Assembly (NCBI GenBank): GCA_900299025.1
Contig: OMIE01000096.1
Coordinates: 1 to 48,018 of the forward strand
Origin: Burkholderiaceae bacterium
GTDB taxonomy: Bacteria; Pseudomonadota; Gammaproteobacteria; Burkholderiales; Burkholderiaceae_E
Reading direction: 5' to 3'
DNA length: 48,018 nucleotides
Shown here: in pieces, positions 36,317 to 46,100 of the stretch
Layout of the letters: every line of letters starts with the position of its first letter
Position numbering within the stretch: position 1 is the stretch's first letter
The notes under the pieces: generated by a model
What the model saw: the letters and a program-made list of their open reading frames with translations, nothing else
The model's database searches: none
What the model was told of the DNA's origin: nothing
Position numbers and translations under genes: made by a program

Positions 36317-36820
36317 ATGGACTCGGCAACTTGGTTTCAGTTAAGCCTGTGGGACTTGATTAGTTTGATTGTCCTTAGTGCATCGGCTGTCGCAGGGATT
36401 CTAAGCGGTCTGGTTAAATCGGCTTTTGCCCTAGCTTCTTGGCTTGCTGCTTTTTTGTTTGCCAGCGATTTGGCCACCAAGCTCTCGACTTGGATTAGTT
36501 GGCCACAAGACCGTTTTGTGATGATGGCAATCGCATTTTTTTTACTCTTGCTCAGCACTCGCCTCCTAGGCATGATGACCGCCTCGGCCTTACGCTGGGC
36601 TGGATTGGGTATGGTCGATCGTTTTGGCGGACTTGCGCTGGGGCTTGCCCGAGCCATGCTCATACTCGCTTTGTTTGCACTACTCGCCCAGCGCCTTGAT
36701 TTGATGCAGCACGAGTCTTTCGATCGTGCCCATAGCCGAGGGCTGTGGATTTGGCTCGTGCAAACTGCAGAGCCTTATTGGGCCGATGTGGTTCACGGCG
36801 GCTTGCGAGGGGGGAGTTAG
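36317..36820 (+). CDS. cvpA: CvpA family inner-membrane protein
   Basis: The 167-residue protein has four hydrophobic segments (about 15-35, 40-55, 72-92, 105-125) and matches CvpA, named for colicin V production and found next to purF across proteobacteria. WDLISLIVLSASAVAGILSGLVKSAFALASWLAAFLFA and FGGLALGLARAMLILALFALLA are typical. AGGAAC stands just before the ATG. The exact function is uncertain; links to purine supply, envelope stress and biofilm are reported for the family. purF begins three bases after its stop. Confidence 0.92.
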   Translation: MDSATWFQLSLWDLISLIVLSASAVAGILSGLVKSAFALASWLAAFLFASDLATKLSTWISWPQDRFVMMAIAFFLLLLSTRLLGMMTASALRWAGLGMVDRFGGLALGLARAMLILALFALLAQRLDLMQHESFDRAHSRGLWIWLVQTAEPYWADVVHGGLRGGS

Positions 36821-36823
36821 GCT

Positions 36824-38392
36824 ATGTGCGGTGTGATTGGCGTTGCGGGCCACGGGCCCGTCAATCAGGCAATTTATGACGGTTTGTTGCTCTTGCAGCA
36901 CCGTGGTCAGGACGCAGCCGGTATTGCAACCGAGGATCGCGGTCGCTTTTATATGTATAAGGCCAATGGCCTGGTACGCGATGTGTTTCGCACACGCAAT
37001 ATGCGATCGTTGCCTGGCTTGCATGGGCTTGGCCATGTACGGTATCCCACAGCGGGCTCTGCGATGAACCCTGAAGAAGCGCAGCCTTTTTATGTCAATG
37101 CGCCATATGGGATCACGCTTGCTCATAATGGCAATCTCACGAATTCCCGCTCCTTGCAGCGTGAAATGTACGCTCTTGATAGGCGTCATATCAATACCGA
37201 TTCGGATTCGGAAGTCTTGCTTAATGTGTTTGCACACGCTTTGCAAGATCTTGGCGCGGCCTCAAAGCTCGAGAGCATGCGAGCGCATCATGCTCGTGTA
37301 CAGCTCAGTGTTGATGAGATTTTTGCTGCAGTAAGCATTCTCGGTGAGCGCGCTAGGGGTGCCTACGCAGTCGCGATGCAAATAGCTAATGTTGGCTTGC
37401 TAGCCTTTCGGGATCCTTTTGGGATCAGGCCAATGTGCCTTGGATTCCAGGAGACTGATCAAGGAACCGAATGGATGATTGCGTCTGAGTCGGTAGCCAT
37501 CGAAGGTCTCGGTTTTGAGTTGTTACGTGATTTGAAGCCGGGTGAGGCCATTCTGATCGATCGTGATGGTCAGTTACACCAACGCCAATGCATGCCGTCA
37601 CAAGGTTTACACCCATGTATTTTTGAATACGTTTATTTTGCAAGACCCGATTCGGTGATTGATCAGGTATCGGTCTACGATGCGCGCCTAAGTATGGGTG
37701 CTTTGTTGGCTAATGATGTAAAAACAGCACTTAGGCTTGGCGATATTGATGTGGTCATGCCTATACCTGATACCTCAAGACCTTCAGCGATGGAAATGGC
37801 AGATCGCTTGAACCTCCCTTACCGAGAAGGCTTTATCAAGAATCGATATGTGGGTCGCACTTTTATCATGCCCGGCCAGGCGGTGCGCCGAAAATCAGTA
37901 CGGCAAAAGCTCAATGCAATGAGCGTCGAGTTCAAGGGGAAAAGTGTTTTGTTAGTTGATGATTCGATCGTCCGAGGCACGACATCGCGGGAGATAATCC
38001 AAATGGCGCGTGATGCGGGTGCTCGGAAGGTTTATTTTGCTTCAGCATCACCGCCGGTGCGTTATCCGAATGTTTATGGCATCGATATGCCTACAAGAAC
38101 AGAACTTGTTGCCCATGGACGCAGCGATCAGGAAATTGCCAAGCTACTTGGTGCTGATGGGCTTGTCTATCAGTCGATCGAAAGCATGAAGCAAGCAGTC
38201 GCCGCATTAGGAAGTCAGTTTGATGGCTTTGAAGCATCGTGCTTTGACGGCCATTACATCACTGGTGATGTCAATCGGGAGTTACTCGATCACCTTGAGT
38301 CGCAACGTCTTGGTGCCGATGCTGCAGCCGAGGCGATGCAAGCCGACCTAAACGCTGCAATGAATTTACAGTTTTTACAACGCGAAGCCTAA
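36824..38392 (+). CDS. purF: amidophosphoribosyltransferase
   Basis: The first committed enzyme of purine synthesis transfers glutamine-derived ammonia to PRPP. It begins Met-Cys-Gly-Val-Ile, so Cys2 becomes the N-terminal nucleophile after Met removal. The glutaminase half includes LLLQHRGQDAAGIATEDRGRFYMYKANG and LAHNGNLTNS. The transferase half has the PRPP loop VLLVDDSIVRGTTSREIIQMARDAGA. YVYFARPDSVID is also diagnostic. The length of 522 residues is normal. metZ follows 16 bases later. Confidence 0.97.
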   Translation: MCGVIGVAGHGPVNQAIYDGLLLLQHRGQDAAGIATEDRGRFYMYKANGLVRDVFRTRNMRSLPGLHGLGHVRYPTAGSAMNPEEAQPFYVNAPYGITLAHNGNLTNSRSLQREMYALDRRHINTDSDSEVLLNVFAHALQDLGAASKLESMRAHHARVQLSVDEIFAAVSILGERARGAYAVAMQIANVGLLAFRDPFGIRPMCLGFQETDQGTEWMIASESVAIEGLGFELLRDLKPGEAILIDRDGQLHQRQCMPSQGLHPCIFEYVYFARPDSVIDQVSVYDARLSMGALLANDVKTALRLGDIDVVMPIPDTSRPSAMEMADRLNLPYREGFIKNRYVGRTFIMPGQAVRRKSVRQKLNAMSVEFKGKSVLLVDDSIVRGTTSREIIQMARDAGARKVYFASASPPVRYPNVYGIDMPTRTELVAHGRSDQEIAKLLGADGLVYQSIESMKQAVAALGSQFDGFEASCFDGHYITGDVNRELLDHLESQRLGADAAAEAMQADLNAAMNLQFLQREA

Positions 38393-38408
38393 GACTTCGG
38401 AAGCGCAT

Positions 38409-39629
38409 ATGGACGATTATTTTGCAATAGATCCGATTCAAGATCTAGACTTTAGTACACGCGCAGTGCGATCAGGCACCGATCGCACCAATATTGGTGA
38501 GCATGGTGAGGCAATGTTCCTCACCTCCAGTTTTGTTTTTAAGAGCGCTGCCGAGGCCGCAGCCCGCTTCGGCAATCAGGATCCGGGCTATGTTTACTCG
38601 CGTTTTACCAATCCGACGGTCCGTCAGTTCGAACGCAGGCTTGCAAGCCTTGAGCAAGGCGAGGCCTGTATGGCAACCGCGTCTGGTATGTCTGCGATCA
38701 TGACAACGGTGCTTGCCCTTATGAAGGCGGGCGATCATATGGTTTGTGCAAGCGCAGTTTTTGGTTCGACCTATCAACTATTTAGTATGCTTTCGCGCTT
38801 TGGCTTGCAGTGCAGCTTTGTACCACTCAGCGACTTAAAGGCCTGGGAAGCGGCGATAAAGCCCGAAACCAAGCTCTTTTATGTGGAAACGCCATCCAAT
38901 CCACTTACCGAGCTGGCCGATCTAGTTGGTCTAGCCAGCTTAACCAAGTCAAGAGCAATCAGCTTAGTGGTGGACAATTGTTTTTGCACACCAGCGTTAC
39001 AAAAACCACTTCTGCACGGCGCCGATATTGTTATTCATTCCGCTACAAAATATATTGATGGGCAAGGCCGCGTATTGGGTGGTGCAATCGTTGGGTCACG
39101 ATCATTTATCCATGACCAGGTACTGCCGCTTATGCGGACCACGGGGCCCAGCCTGTCGGCTTTTAATGCTTGGGTCTTGTTAAAGGGTTTAGAGACCTTG
39201 CAAATACGCATGGAACAGCAAAGCGCCAATGCCATGGAGACTGCCCAATGGTTAGCGGCCCATCCTTCAGTTTCTCGTGTTTACTATCCGGGCTTATCAA
39301 GTCACCCTCAACACGAGCTAGCCAAGGCTCAACAACGTCGATTCGGTGCTGTAGTCTCTTTTGAGTTAAGAGGCGGCGACGATGAGTCCTTGCGCCGGCA
39401 TGCTTGGTCAGTGATCGATGCGACCGAAGTCATATCGATTACGGGAAACCTTGGCGATACGAAGACGACGATTACCCATCCGGCAAGCACCACTCATGGA
39501 CGGCTCAGTCCTCAAGCTCGGCTCGATGCAGGCATCGGCGAAGGTCTTATCCGCTTGGCCGTAGGGTTGGAGTCGCCGCGCGATCTTTGCGCAGACCTTG
39601 CGCGAGGACTCGATAGGATTGCCAAGTGA
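38409..39629 (+). CDS. metZ: O-succinylhomoserine sulfhydrylase
   Basis: This PLP enzyme of the Cys/Met-metabolism family makes homocysteine directly from an acylated homoserine and sulfide. The 406-residue sequence starts near DFSTRAVRSGTDRTNIGEHGEAMFLTSSFVF. It contains YSRFTNPTVRQFERRLASLEQGEACMATASGMSAI, and the PLP Lys in VIHSATKYIDGQGRVLGGAIVG. The TSSFVF start, the GRVLGG text and position after purF are typical of MetZ in beta-proteobacteria and Pseudomonas, separating it from cystathionine gamma-synthase. The stop overlaps the GTG start of the pirin gene. Confidence 0.93.
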   Translation: MDDYFAIDPIQDLDFSTRAVRSGTDRTNIGEHGEAMFLTSSFVFKSAAEAAARFGNQDPGYVYSRFTNPTVRQFERRLASLEQGEACMATASGMSAIMTTVLALMKAGDHMVCASAVFGSTYQLFSMLSRFGLQCSFVPLSDLKAWEAAIKPETKLFYVETPSNPLTELADLVGLASLTKSRAISLVVDNCFCTPALQKPLLHGADIVIHSATKYIDGQGRVLGGAIVGSRSFIHDQVLPLMRTTGPSLSAFNAWVLLKGLETLQIRMEQQSANAMETAQWLAAHPSVSRVYYPGLSSHPQHELAKAQQRRFGAVVSFELRGGDDESLRRHAWSVIDATEVISITGNLGDTKTTITHPASTTHGRLSPQARLDAGIGEGLIRLAVGLESPRDLCADLARGLDRIAK

Positions 39630-40501
39630 ACAAGGCTGTTGTTGAGCAGCTTATAAAAGCTATGCCTAGTACCGATGGGGCAGGCGTTAAGCTTTTGCGC
39701 GCGTTGCATGGCCCGAGCATGCAGCGCAGACTTGATCCCTGGCTTATGCTGGATTATTTTTCCTCAGACAAGCCCGATGATTATTTGGCAGGCTTTCCAG
39801 ACCATCCGCATCGTGGGTTTGAAACGATCACGATCATGCTTGAGGGGCGTATGTTGCATCGCGATAGCCGAGGCAATCAAGGCCTGTTAGAGCCGGGTGA
39901 TGTGCAATGGATGCGTGCTGCCCGTGGCATTGTGCATTCGGAAATGCCACAACAAGTGAGTGGCAGGCTTGCAGGCTTTCAGCTTTGGCTTAATTTGCCT
40001 GCTTCACACAAAATGAGCGAGGCCCAGTGGCGAGATATTGATGCATCGTTGATTCCCCGCTGGGAACATCCCAAGGGACATTTTTTGCGTCTCATCGCTG
40101 GTGAACTGCCCAAACAACTCGATCAATTTCGCTGTGTTGACGATCATTCAATCGGCCCGCTTGAGCAAAGTTTGAGTGAACCAATGATTTTGCACGGCGA
40201 GTTTGTGAGCGCTTTACAAGCTGACGAGGCGCTCGAGATAAGTATTTCTGAAGATCATAATGCTTTTATTTATATGATCGATGATGGTCTCATCATCAAT
40301 CAGCAAGCGGTGCCTGGTGCTTGTATGGCTGTTCTTTCAAGACAATCCGACAGGCTGCGGTTATATGGGCAAGGTGCTTTTCTGCTTGTGAGCGGCAGGC
40401 CTATTAACGAGCCGATTGCGCAAATGGGACCCTTTGTTATGAATACACGCGCGGAACTGATTCAAGCGGTTGAGGATTATCAACAAGGGCGCTTAGCTTA
40501 A
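39626..40501 (+). CDS. pirin family protein
   Basis: The 291-residue bicupin starts at GTG overlapping the metZ stop. Metal ligands expected from human pirin are visible: the two His in FPDHPHRGFETITIMLEG and the His and Glu in ARGIVHSEMPQ. The C-terminal cupin ends GRPINEPIAQMGPFVMNTRAELIQAVEDYQQGR, also a family signature. Some bacterial pirins show quercetinase activity and others modulate enzymes; the role here is unknown. Confidence 0.92.
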   Translation: MNKAVVEQLIKAMPSTDGAGVKLLRALHGPSMQRRLDPWLMLDYFSSDKPDDYLAGFPDHPHRGFETITIMLEGRMLHRDSRGNQGLLEPGDVQWMRAARGIVHSEMPQQVSGRLAGFQLWLNLPASHKMSEAQWRDIDASLIPRWEHPKGHFLRLIAGELPKQLDQFRCVDDHSIGPLEQSLSEPMILHGEFVSALQADEALEISISEDHNAFIYMIDDGLIINQQAVPGACMAVLSRQSDRLRLYGQGAFLLVSGRPINEPIAQMGPFVMNTRAELIQAVEDYQQGRLA

Positions 40502-40513
40502 GCTGCAAGTCCT

Positions 40514-41020
40514 ATGGATCATATAAATGACGATAAGCGGCCCTGGTATGTTTGTCATACCAAGCCCAAGCAGGAGTTTCGAGCAGCTGAGAATCTTGAT
40601 CGACAAGGCTATCAAATTTGGTTGCCGCAAATGCGTGCCTGGCAGCGGAAAAAGTCCGTGCTGATTCCGATGTTTCCTCGATATATGTTTTTGCGCCCTG
40701 CGCACGAACAACACAGCATTGCCCCAGTACGTTCAACACTAGGCGTCTTTGGTTTGGTTCGATTTGGGACTGAGCCGGCGACGATTCGAGACCCTACCTT
40801 GCAATCTCTCCGAGCGCTTGAAGAAAAGTTACGAGCGGCTGAGTTTGCAAGCTTCTCGCCGTTTAAGCAAGGTGATCAAGTACTAATTGTTGATGGACCA
40901 TTTAAAGGGCTCGAAGGTATTGTCAGTAAGGTGGCAGAAGAAAGGGTAAGTGTGTTGATGACGCTGTTAGGACGCGAGCGCTCGCTTGATTTTCCTGCTG
41001 CATTACTCAAGGTGAGTTAA
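40514..41020 (+). CDS. RfaH/NusG-like transcription elongation factor
   Basis: This 168-residue protein has a NusG N-terminal (NGN) domain (about 9-105: RPWYVCHTKPKQEFRAAENLDRQGYQIWLPQM...FPRYMFLRP) and a C-terminal KOW domain (about 115-165: FKQGDQVLIVDGPFKGLEGIV). Length and NGN text place it with RfaH-type specialised paralogues rather than housekeeping NusG, which lies with secE and rplK. Such factors suppress pausing in long polysaccharide or surface operons after recognising an ops-like element. Two sugar-nucleotide epimerase genes follow on the same strand, which fits. No ops-like sequence was identified by eye in the window. Confidence 0.85.
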   Translation: MDHINDDKRPWYVCHTKPKQEFRAAENLDRQGYQIWLPQMRAWQRKKSVLIPMFPRYMFLRPAHEQHSIAPVRSTLGVFGLVRFGTEPATIRDPTLQSLRALEEKLRAAEFASFSPFKQGDQVLIVDGPFKGLEGIVSKVAEERVSVLMTLLGRERSLDFPAALLKVS

Positions 41021-41035
41021 TTAAGGGTTAGGGTG

Positions 41036-42070
41036 ATGACAAAACCCAATGCTGTGCTGCTTACCGGTGGGGCAGGTTATATCGGTTCACATACCGCCAT
41101 AAGCCTCGTTCAGGCAGGCTATTTCCCCGTGTTGCTTGATAATTTTTGTAATTCAGATCGACGCGTGCTTGGGCGTTTGAAGCAATTACTCGGAGATCAG
41201 GCCTTTGCTGTTCAGGAAGCCGATGCTTGCGATCAGTCGCAGATCGTTCAACTCCTAACAAGCTTTGATGTCACTGCCGTGATTCATTTCGCTGCTTTAA
41301 AGGCTGTAGGCGAGTCGGTGGTACAGCCTTTGCGTTATTTTGAAAATAACAATCAGGCTTTGCTTTCGGTACTCAAGGCGATCTCATCAATTGCTAAGGA
41401 TCGATACATTCATTTGGTTTATAGCTCGTCCGCAACAGTTTATGGTGATCCTGATCAAGTACCCATTACCGAGTCGGCTGCTTTGCGACCGACCAATCCT
41501 TATGCATGGACAAAAGTTATTGGCGAGCAAATCATTCTTGCCCAGCAGCAAGCGAATCCATCGTGCCGCGCGGTCATTTTGCGTTATTTCAATCCGGTGG
41601 GTGCCCATGAGTCTGGCATGATTGGGGAGCAACCCCAAGGCGTTCCCAACAACCTTATGCCCTACGTTCAGCAGGTGGCTGTTCGGAAACGTGAATACCT
41701 CTCGGTGTTTGGTCAGGACTGGCCCACGCCTGATGGTACCGGGGTGAGAGACTACTTGCATGTGATGGACCTTGCTGAAGGTCATGTCAAGGCTGTTGAT
41801 TATCTTCTTGCCGGAGAGCGCTCAGAGATTATTAATCTTGGAACAGGAACCGGACGTTCGGTACTTGAGTTGATTCGTGCCTTTTCGCAAGCGAGCGGGC
41901 AAGACATCCCCTATCGATTTACACCAAGACGCCCGGGCGATATTGCGGTTTGTTATGCGGATTCTTCCAAAGCAGTCTCAGTGCTTGGCTGGCGGGCTCA
42001 GCGAGGGCTTGAGGCGATGTGTACGGATGCCTGGCGATGGCAGTCTGGTAATCCCGATGGTTATGTGTAA
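41036..42070 (+). CDS. galE: UDP-glucose 4-epimerase
   Basis: This NAD-dependent extended SDR interconverts UDP-glucose and UDP-galactose. It starts AVLLTGGAGYIGSHTAISLVQAGY (NAD motif GxxGYIG). VIHFAALKAVGESVVQPLRYFENN, the catalytic Tyr and Lys in TNPYAWTKVIGEQI, and RYFNPVGAHESGMIGEQPQGVPNNLMPYVQQVA are GalE-specific. Here the Tyr-x-x-x-Lys reads Tyr-Ala-Trp-Thr-Lys. Length is 344 residues. GTG 41033 immediately precedes ATG 41036; either could be used, with AAGGGTTAGGG upstream. It provides UDP-galactose for surface glycans. Confidence 0.95.
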   Translation: MTKPNAVLLTGGAGYIGSHTAISLVQAGYFPVLLDNFCNSDRRVLGRLKQLLGDQAFAVQEADACDQSQIVQLLTSFDVTAVIHFAALKAVGESVVQPLRYFENNNQALLSVLKAISSIAKDRYIHLVYSSSATVYGDPDQVPITESAALRPTNPYAWTKVIGEQIILAQQQANPSCRAVILRYFNPVGAHESGMIGEQPQGVPNNLMPYVQQVAVRKREYLSVFGQDWPTPDGTGVRDYLHVMDLAEGHVKAVDYLLAGERSEIINLGTGTGRSVLELIRAFSQASGQDIPYRFTPRRPGDIAVCYADSSKAVSVLGWRAQRGLEAMCTDAWRWQSGNPDGYV

Positions 42071-42103
42071 ATCCCCTTTGTTTATTACCATGAAGGGTTA
42101 TCG

Positions 42104-43108
42104 ATGCGTGTACTAGTTACTGGAGCGGCAGGCTTCATCGGTTTTCATGTGTGTCAATACCTGCTTGAACGTGGTGATCAAGTGCTAGGCATTGATTCAG
42201 TCAATGATTACTACGATCCAGTGATTAAACGTGCAAGGCTTGCGATCCTGGGTACCTTTGAGCGGTTTAGTTTCAGGCAAGGAAATCTTGCCGATGAGGC
42301 ATTCACTCAACATGTTTTTGACGAACCCCAGGATAGGGTGATTCATTTAGCAGCCCAAGCAGGTGTTCGTTACTCGCTTGTTAATCCGATGGCCTATGTG
42401 GAGAGCAATATCATCGCCTTCACCAGAGTTCTCGAAGCCTGTCGTCATCGTGAAATTGCCCATCTCACGTATGCCTCAACCAGTAGTGTGTACGGTGCCA
42501 ATACCAAGATGCCTTTCAGTGAGCATCAAGGTGTCGATCATCCGCTTCAGTTCTATGCGGCAAGCAAGCGCGCTAATGAATTAATGGCACATAGTTATAG
42601 CCATTTATTTGCGCTGCCAACCACAGGTTTGCGTTTTTTTACCGTGTACGGGCCTTGGGGGCGTCCGGATATGGCGCTTTTCTTATTTACCCGCAATATC
42701 TTGGAAGGAAAGCCGATTCAGGTTTTCAATCATGGCCGCCATACCCGAGACTTCACTTATGTAGCTGACATTGTCGAGGGCGTAGTGCGTGCCAGCGATC
42801 AAATTGCCCAGGCAAATCCGCTTTGGCAATCCGATGCTCCCGACCCTGCAACCAGCCGCGCACCATTTCGAATCTTCAATATTGGCAACAATGCCCCAGT
42901 GAGTTTGATCACCTATATTGAAGCCATCGAACAAGCGCTTAATCGCAAGGCTATTCAAGAGCATATGCCTTTGCAAGCGGGTGATGTGCCCGATACCTTT
43001 GCTGACGTTAGTACGTTGGTTGAACAGGTCGGCTATAAACCCTCAACTCCAGTGCAAGTGGGTGTCCAACGCTTTGTCGATTGGTATCGAAATTACTACA
43101 GGGTGTAA
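42104..43108 (+). CDS. UDP-glucuronate 4-epimerase-like NAD-dependent epimerase
   Basis: This extended SDR of 334 residues begins [38 protein letters not shown], the text of UDP-glucuronate epimerases (CapI/LspL type). Catalytic residues are in [11 protein letters not shown] and the Tyr-Lys pair in [73 protein letters not shown] strengthens the call. The product, UDP-galacturonate, is a precursor of capsules and LPS cores. It follows galE after 33 bases and the RfaH-like gene, forming a small glycan group. Confidence 0.92.
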   Translation: MRVLVTGAAGFIGFHVCQYLLERGDQVLGIDSVNDYYDPVIKRARLAILGTFERFSFRQGNLADEAFTQHVFDEPQDRVIHLAAQAGVRYSLVNPMAYVESNIIAFTRVLEACRHREIAHLTYASTSSVYGANTKMPFSEHQGVDHPLQFYAASKRANELMAHSYSHLFALPTTGLRFFTVYGPWGRPDMALFLFTRNILEGKPIQVFNHGRHTRDFTYVADIVEGVVRASDQIAQANPLWQSDAPDPATSRAPFRIFNIGNNAPVSLITYIEAIEQALNRKAIQEHMPLQAGDVPDTFADVSTLVEQVGYKPSTPVQVGVQRFVDWYRNYYRV

Positions 43109-43113
43109 AGCTG

Positions 43114-43130
43114 GGGCTTGTGCTAAGCCC
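43114..43130. terminator. hairpin between the convergent epimerase and dnaE2 genes
   Basis: GGGCTT (43114-43119) pairs with AAGCCC (43125-43130) around GTGCT, within the 24 bases between the two facing stop codons. There is no T-run on either strand, so it is a plausible but weak bidirectional terminator. Confidence 0.4.
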
Positions 43131-43132
43131 TA

Positions 43133-46100
43133 TCAACGAAAATCCCGGCTTGCCCGAGGTTGAAACATGCCGAGGTGCGCACTGTGGTCTTCAACGCGCA
43201 TAGCCAGCAAATGGGTAACGAGCCCCTCGGTATGAGGATCTCGCTGCCAACGGCCGTAAACAGTCATCAGTTGTGCATTGAAAATCGCGGGTCGATAACG
43301 ATTCACAAGATCGGGAAAGATCACAACTTGTATCACACCGGTCTCGTCCTCTAGTGTTACAAACATCACGCCTTTAGCTGTTTCTGGTCGCTGCCGATGG
43401 GTGACGATACCGCTTGCTCGAGCAAGAGCGCCATCTGCTAAGCGCCGCAAATCGATAGCGCTTCTTATGCGGTATTTTTGTAATAACGGTCTAATAAGAG
43501 CCATCGGGTGTTTACCCATGGAAACACCCAGATGCCTTAGATCAGCTGCCAGGTTTATGCATTCGTCCGGAGCTTCGATAGCACTTGGGGGTGTTTCAAA
43601 GGCAGAATGTTCGATGATCTTGAGCAAATGATGCTGAGGTTCCCATCCGCTGACTTGCCATAAGCTGTGTCGGCGATGTCCGCTTAGTTGATTCAATGCA
43701 TTAGCCTTGGCAAGCGCCTGGAGATCGGTTTGATCAAGTCCTGTCTGGCTTACGAATGATGCAAGCTCTCTTAGGTTTTCACAACGTTGCCAACGTTCAA
43801 TAGCTTGCGCAGCAGAAACGCTCAGCCCTCGCACCATATGCAAACCAAGTCTCACCGCATCGCTGCCGTCTGCTTGCCTTTCAAGTTTTGATTCCCATTG
43901 ACTGCGTAATACATCAACAGCAAGCACCTTGACTCCATGATGACGGGCATCCTGAATCAATTGTGCAGGAGCGTAAAAACCCAAAGGTTGACTGTTGAGC
44001 ATCGCAGCCAGAAAAGCTGCAGGTTCATGGCATTTAATCCAGCAACTTACATAAACCAGCAAGGCGAAACTTGCTGCATGGCTCTCAGGGAATCCATATT
44101 CTCCGAAGCCTTCAATTTGTCGAAAAATTTGTTGCGCAAACTCGGTTTCATAACCTCGCTCTTGCATGCCTTGAATTAAGCGTTGCTCAAACAATTCAAG
44201 CTTGCCGCGTCGACGCCATGCCGCGATGGCACGTCTAAGTTGATCAGCCTCGCCAGGGGTAAAGCCAGCAGCCAATATAGCGATTTGCATCACTTGCTCT
44301 TGGAAAATCGGCACGCCCAGGGTGCGTTCGAGTGCAGGTTTGATTTCTTCCTTGGGAAAGATCACTTTTTCCAGACCTTGACGCCTTCGCAAGTAAGGAT
44401 GAACCATACCGCCTTGAATCGGGCCAGGCCTCACAATCGCTACCTCGATCACTAAATCATAAAAACACCGAGGTTTGAGTCTTGGGAGCATAGCCATTTG
44501 TGCCCGAGACTCAATCTGGAAAACCCCCAAAGTGTCGCCTGCGCTAATCATGGCGTAGGTTTTGGGATCCTCAGCCGGAACATCCTGCATGCGAAATGGG
44601 CGCCCATCACGCGCACTGATCAGATCGAGCGCTCGACGAATCGCACTCAACATACCAAGGGCCAGAATGTCGACTTTTAATAGTCCGAGAGCATCTAAAT
44701 CGTCCTTGTCCCACTGAATCACCGATCGCCCTGGCATGGCCGCGTGCTCGATGGGAACCATGGTATCGAGCCGGTCGCGGGTAATCACAAAGCCGCCGCT
44801 ATGCTGCGATAAGTGGCGAGGAAAACCGATTAATTGCTTGCTTAAGCTGATCCATTGCTGCACTTTATAATGTTCGATCTTGAGTCCAGCCTCTTCAAAG
44901 GCGACAGCCTGAGGGCTTTCACGGCTTAATCCGCGGTGCGCCCTGAGGCATTGTTCGATATCGCGGCTTTCAAAACCCAAAGCTTTGCCTACTTCGCGAA
45001 GCGCTGATCGAAGTCGCCAGCTGAAAACAGCTGCTGTTAATGCAGCGCGATCGCGCCCATACTTACGGTATAAGTATTGGATAACTTCCTCGCGGCGTTG
45101 ATGTTCGAAATCAATATCGATATCAGGTGGCTCTCGCCGCTCTCGGGAAATAAAGCGTTCAAAAAGCACTGACATCCGCGCCGGATCAACTTCTGTAACA
45201 CCTAGTACATAGCAAACCGCTGAATTAGCTGCAGAGCCGCGCCCTTGGCACAAAATACCTTGTGCTCGCGCAAATTGCACAATATCGGCAACGGTTAGAA
45301 AGTAGGCTTCGTATTGCAATGCTTCGATTAATGCCAGCTCATGTTCAATTTGTTTGCGAACCGATGGGGGCACACCCATCGGATAGCGCTGCGCCATGCC
45401 CTGTTCACAAAGCATGCTGAGATAGCTTTGGGGACAATAGCCTTCGGGCACAATCTCTTTCGGATATTCATAACGCAAACTATCCAGCGAGAACTCACAA
45501 CGGGTTGCAATCTCAACGCTTGCTTGTAACCATGCTGCGGGATAGCGTTGTGCCAGCAATAGCCTGCTTCTAAGGTGTGCCTCGGCATTGGACAATGCGC
45601 TTGTACCCAGTTCGGCAACCGAAATGCCTCGAGCGATCGCATGAAGCACATCAGTCAGAGCCCGGCGCGATCGCCGATGAAAACGTACATCGCCACAGGC
45701 TGTGATGTTTACACCGGTATAGCGGCTCCATCGTTGTAGTTGTTGGATCCAAGCTTGATCCCATCCTCTTGCATGGCATACCGCGCCGATGAAAAGACGC
45801 TCGCCAAAGCAATCCACCAAATCCTTCAGCGCCGCTGGGCAAGTCGATCGCTGATCATTCGCTTCATGATGATTCAAGCCAACGGCGGGTATCCAAACGG
45901 CTAGGCAACCTGGAAGGCCATCTTGCCATTGCGCCCTAGTCCATCGATAAGAGCCTTTGGGTGCTTGTTGTCGCGCCTGGGAAATTGCCTGACTTAAATG
46001 CGCATAGCCCTGGCGATCCATCGCTAATAAAAGCAGACGATCGGTATGGCCCAGGCTTGCTGAATGATCCAAGCGCTGTGTGTGATCCTGATCCATACGA

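Noticed and set aside
36680-37246. Open frame of 188 codons on the minus strand across cvpA and purF
   Set aside because: It spans two real genes and their junction in antisense and has no family-like text.
42071-42103. Possible terminator between galE and the second epimerase gene (CCCTT...AAGGG)
   Set aside because: The stem is only five base pairs with a loop of about 14 bases and no T-run. AAGGG is more likely the ribosome-binding site of the next gene.
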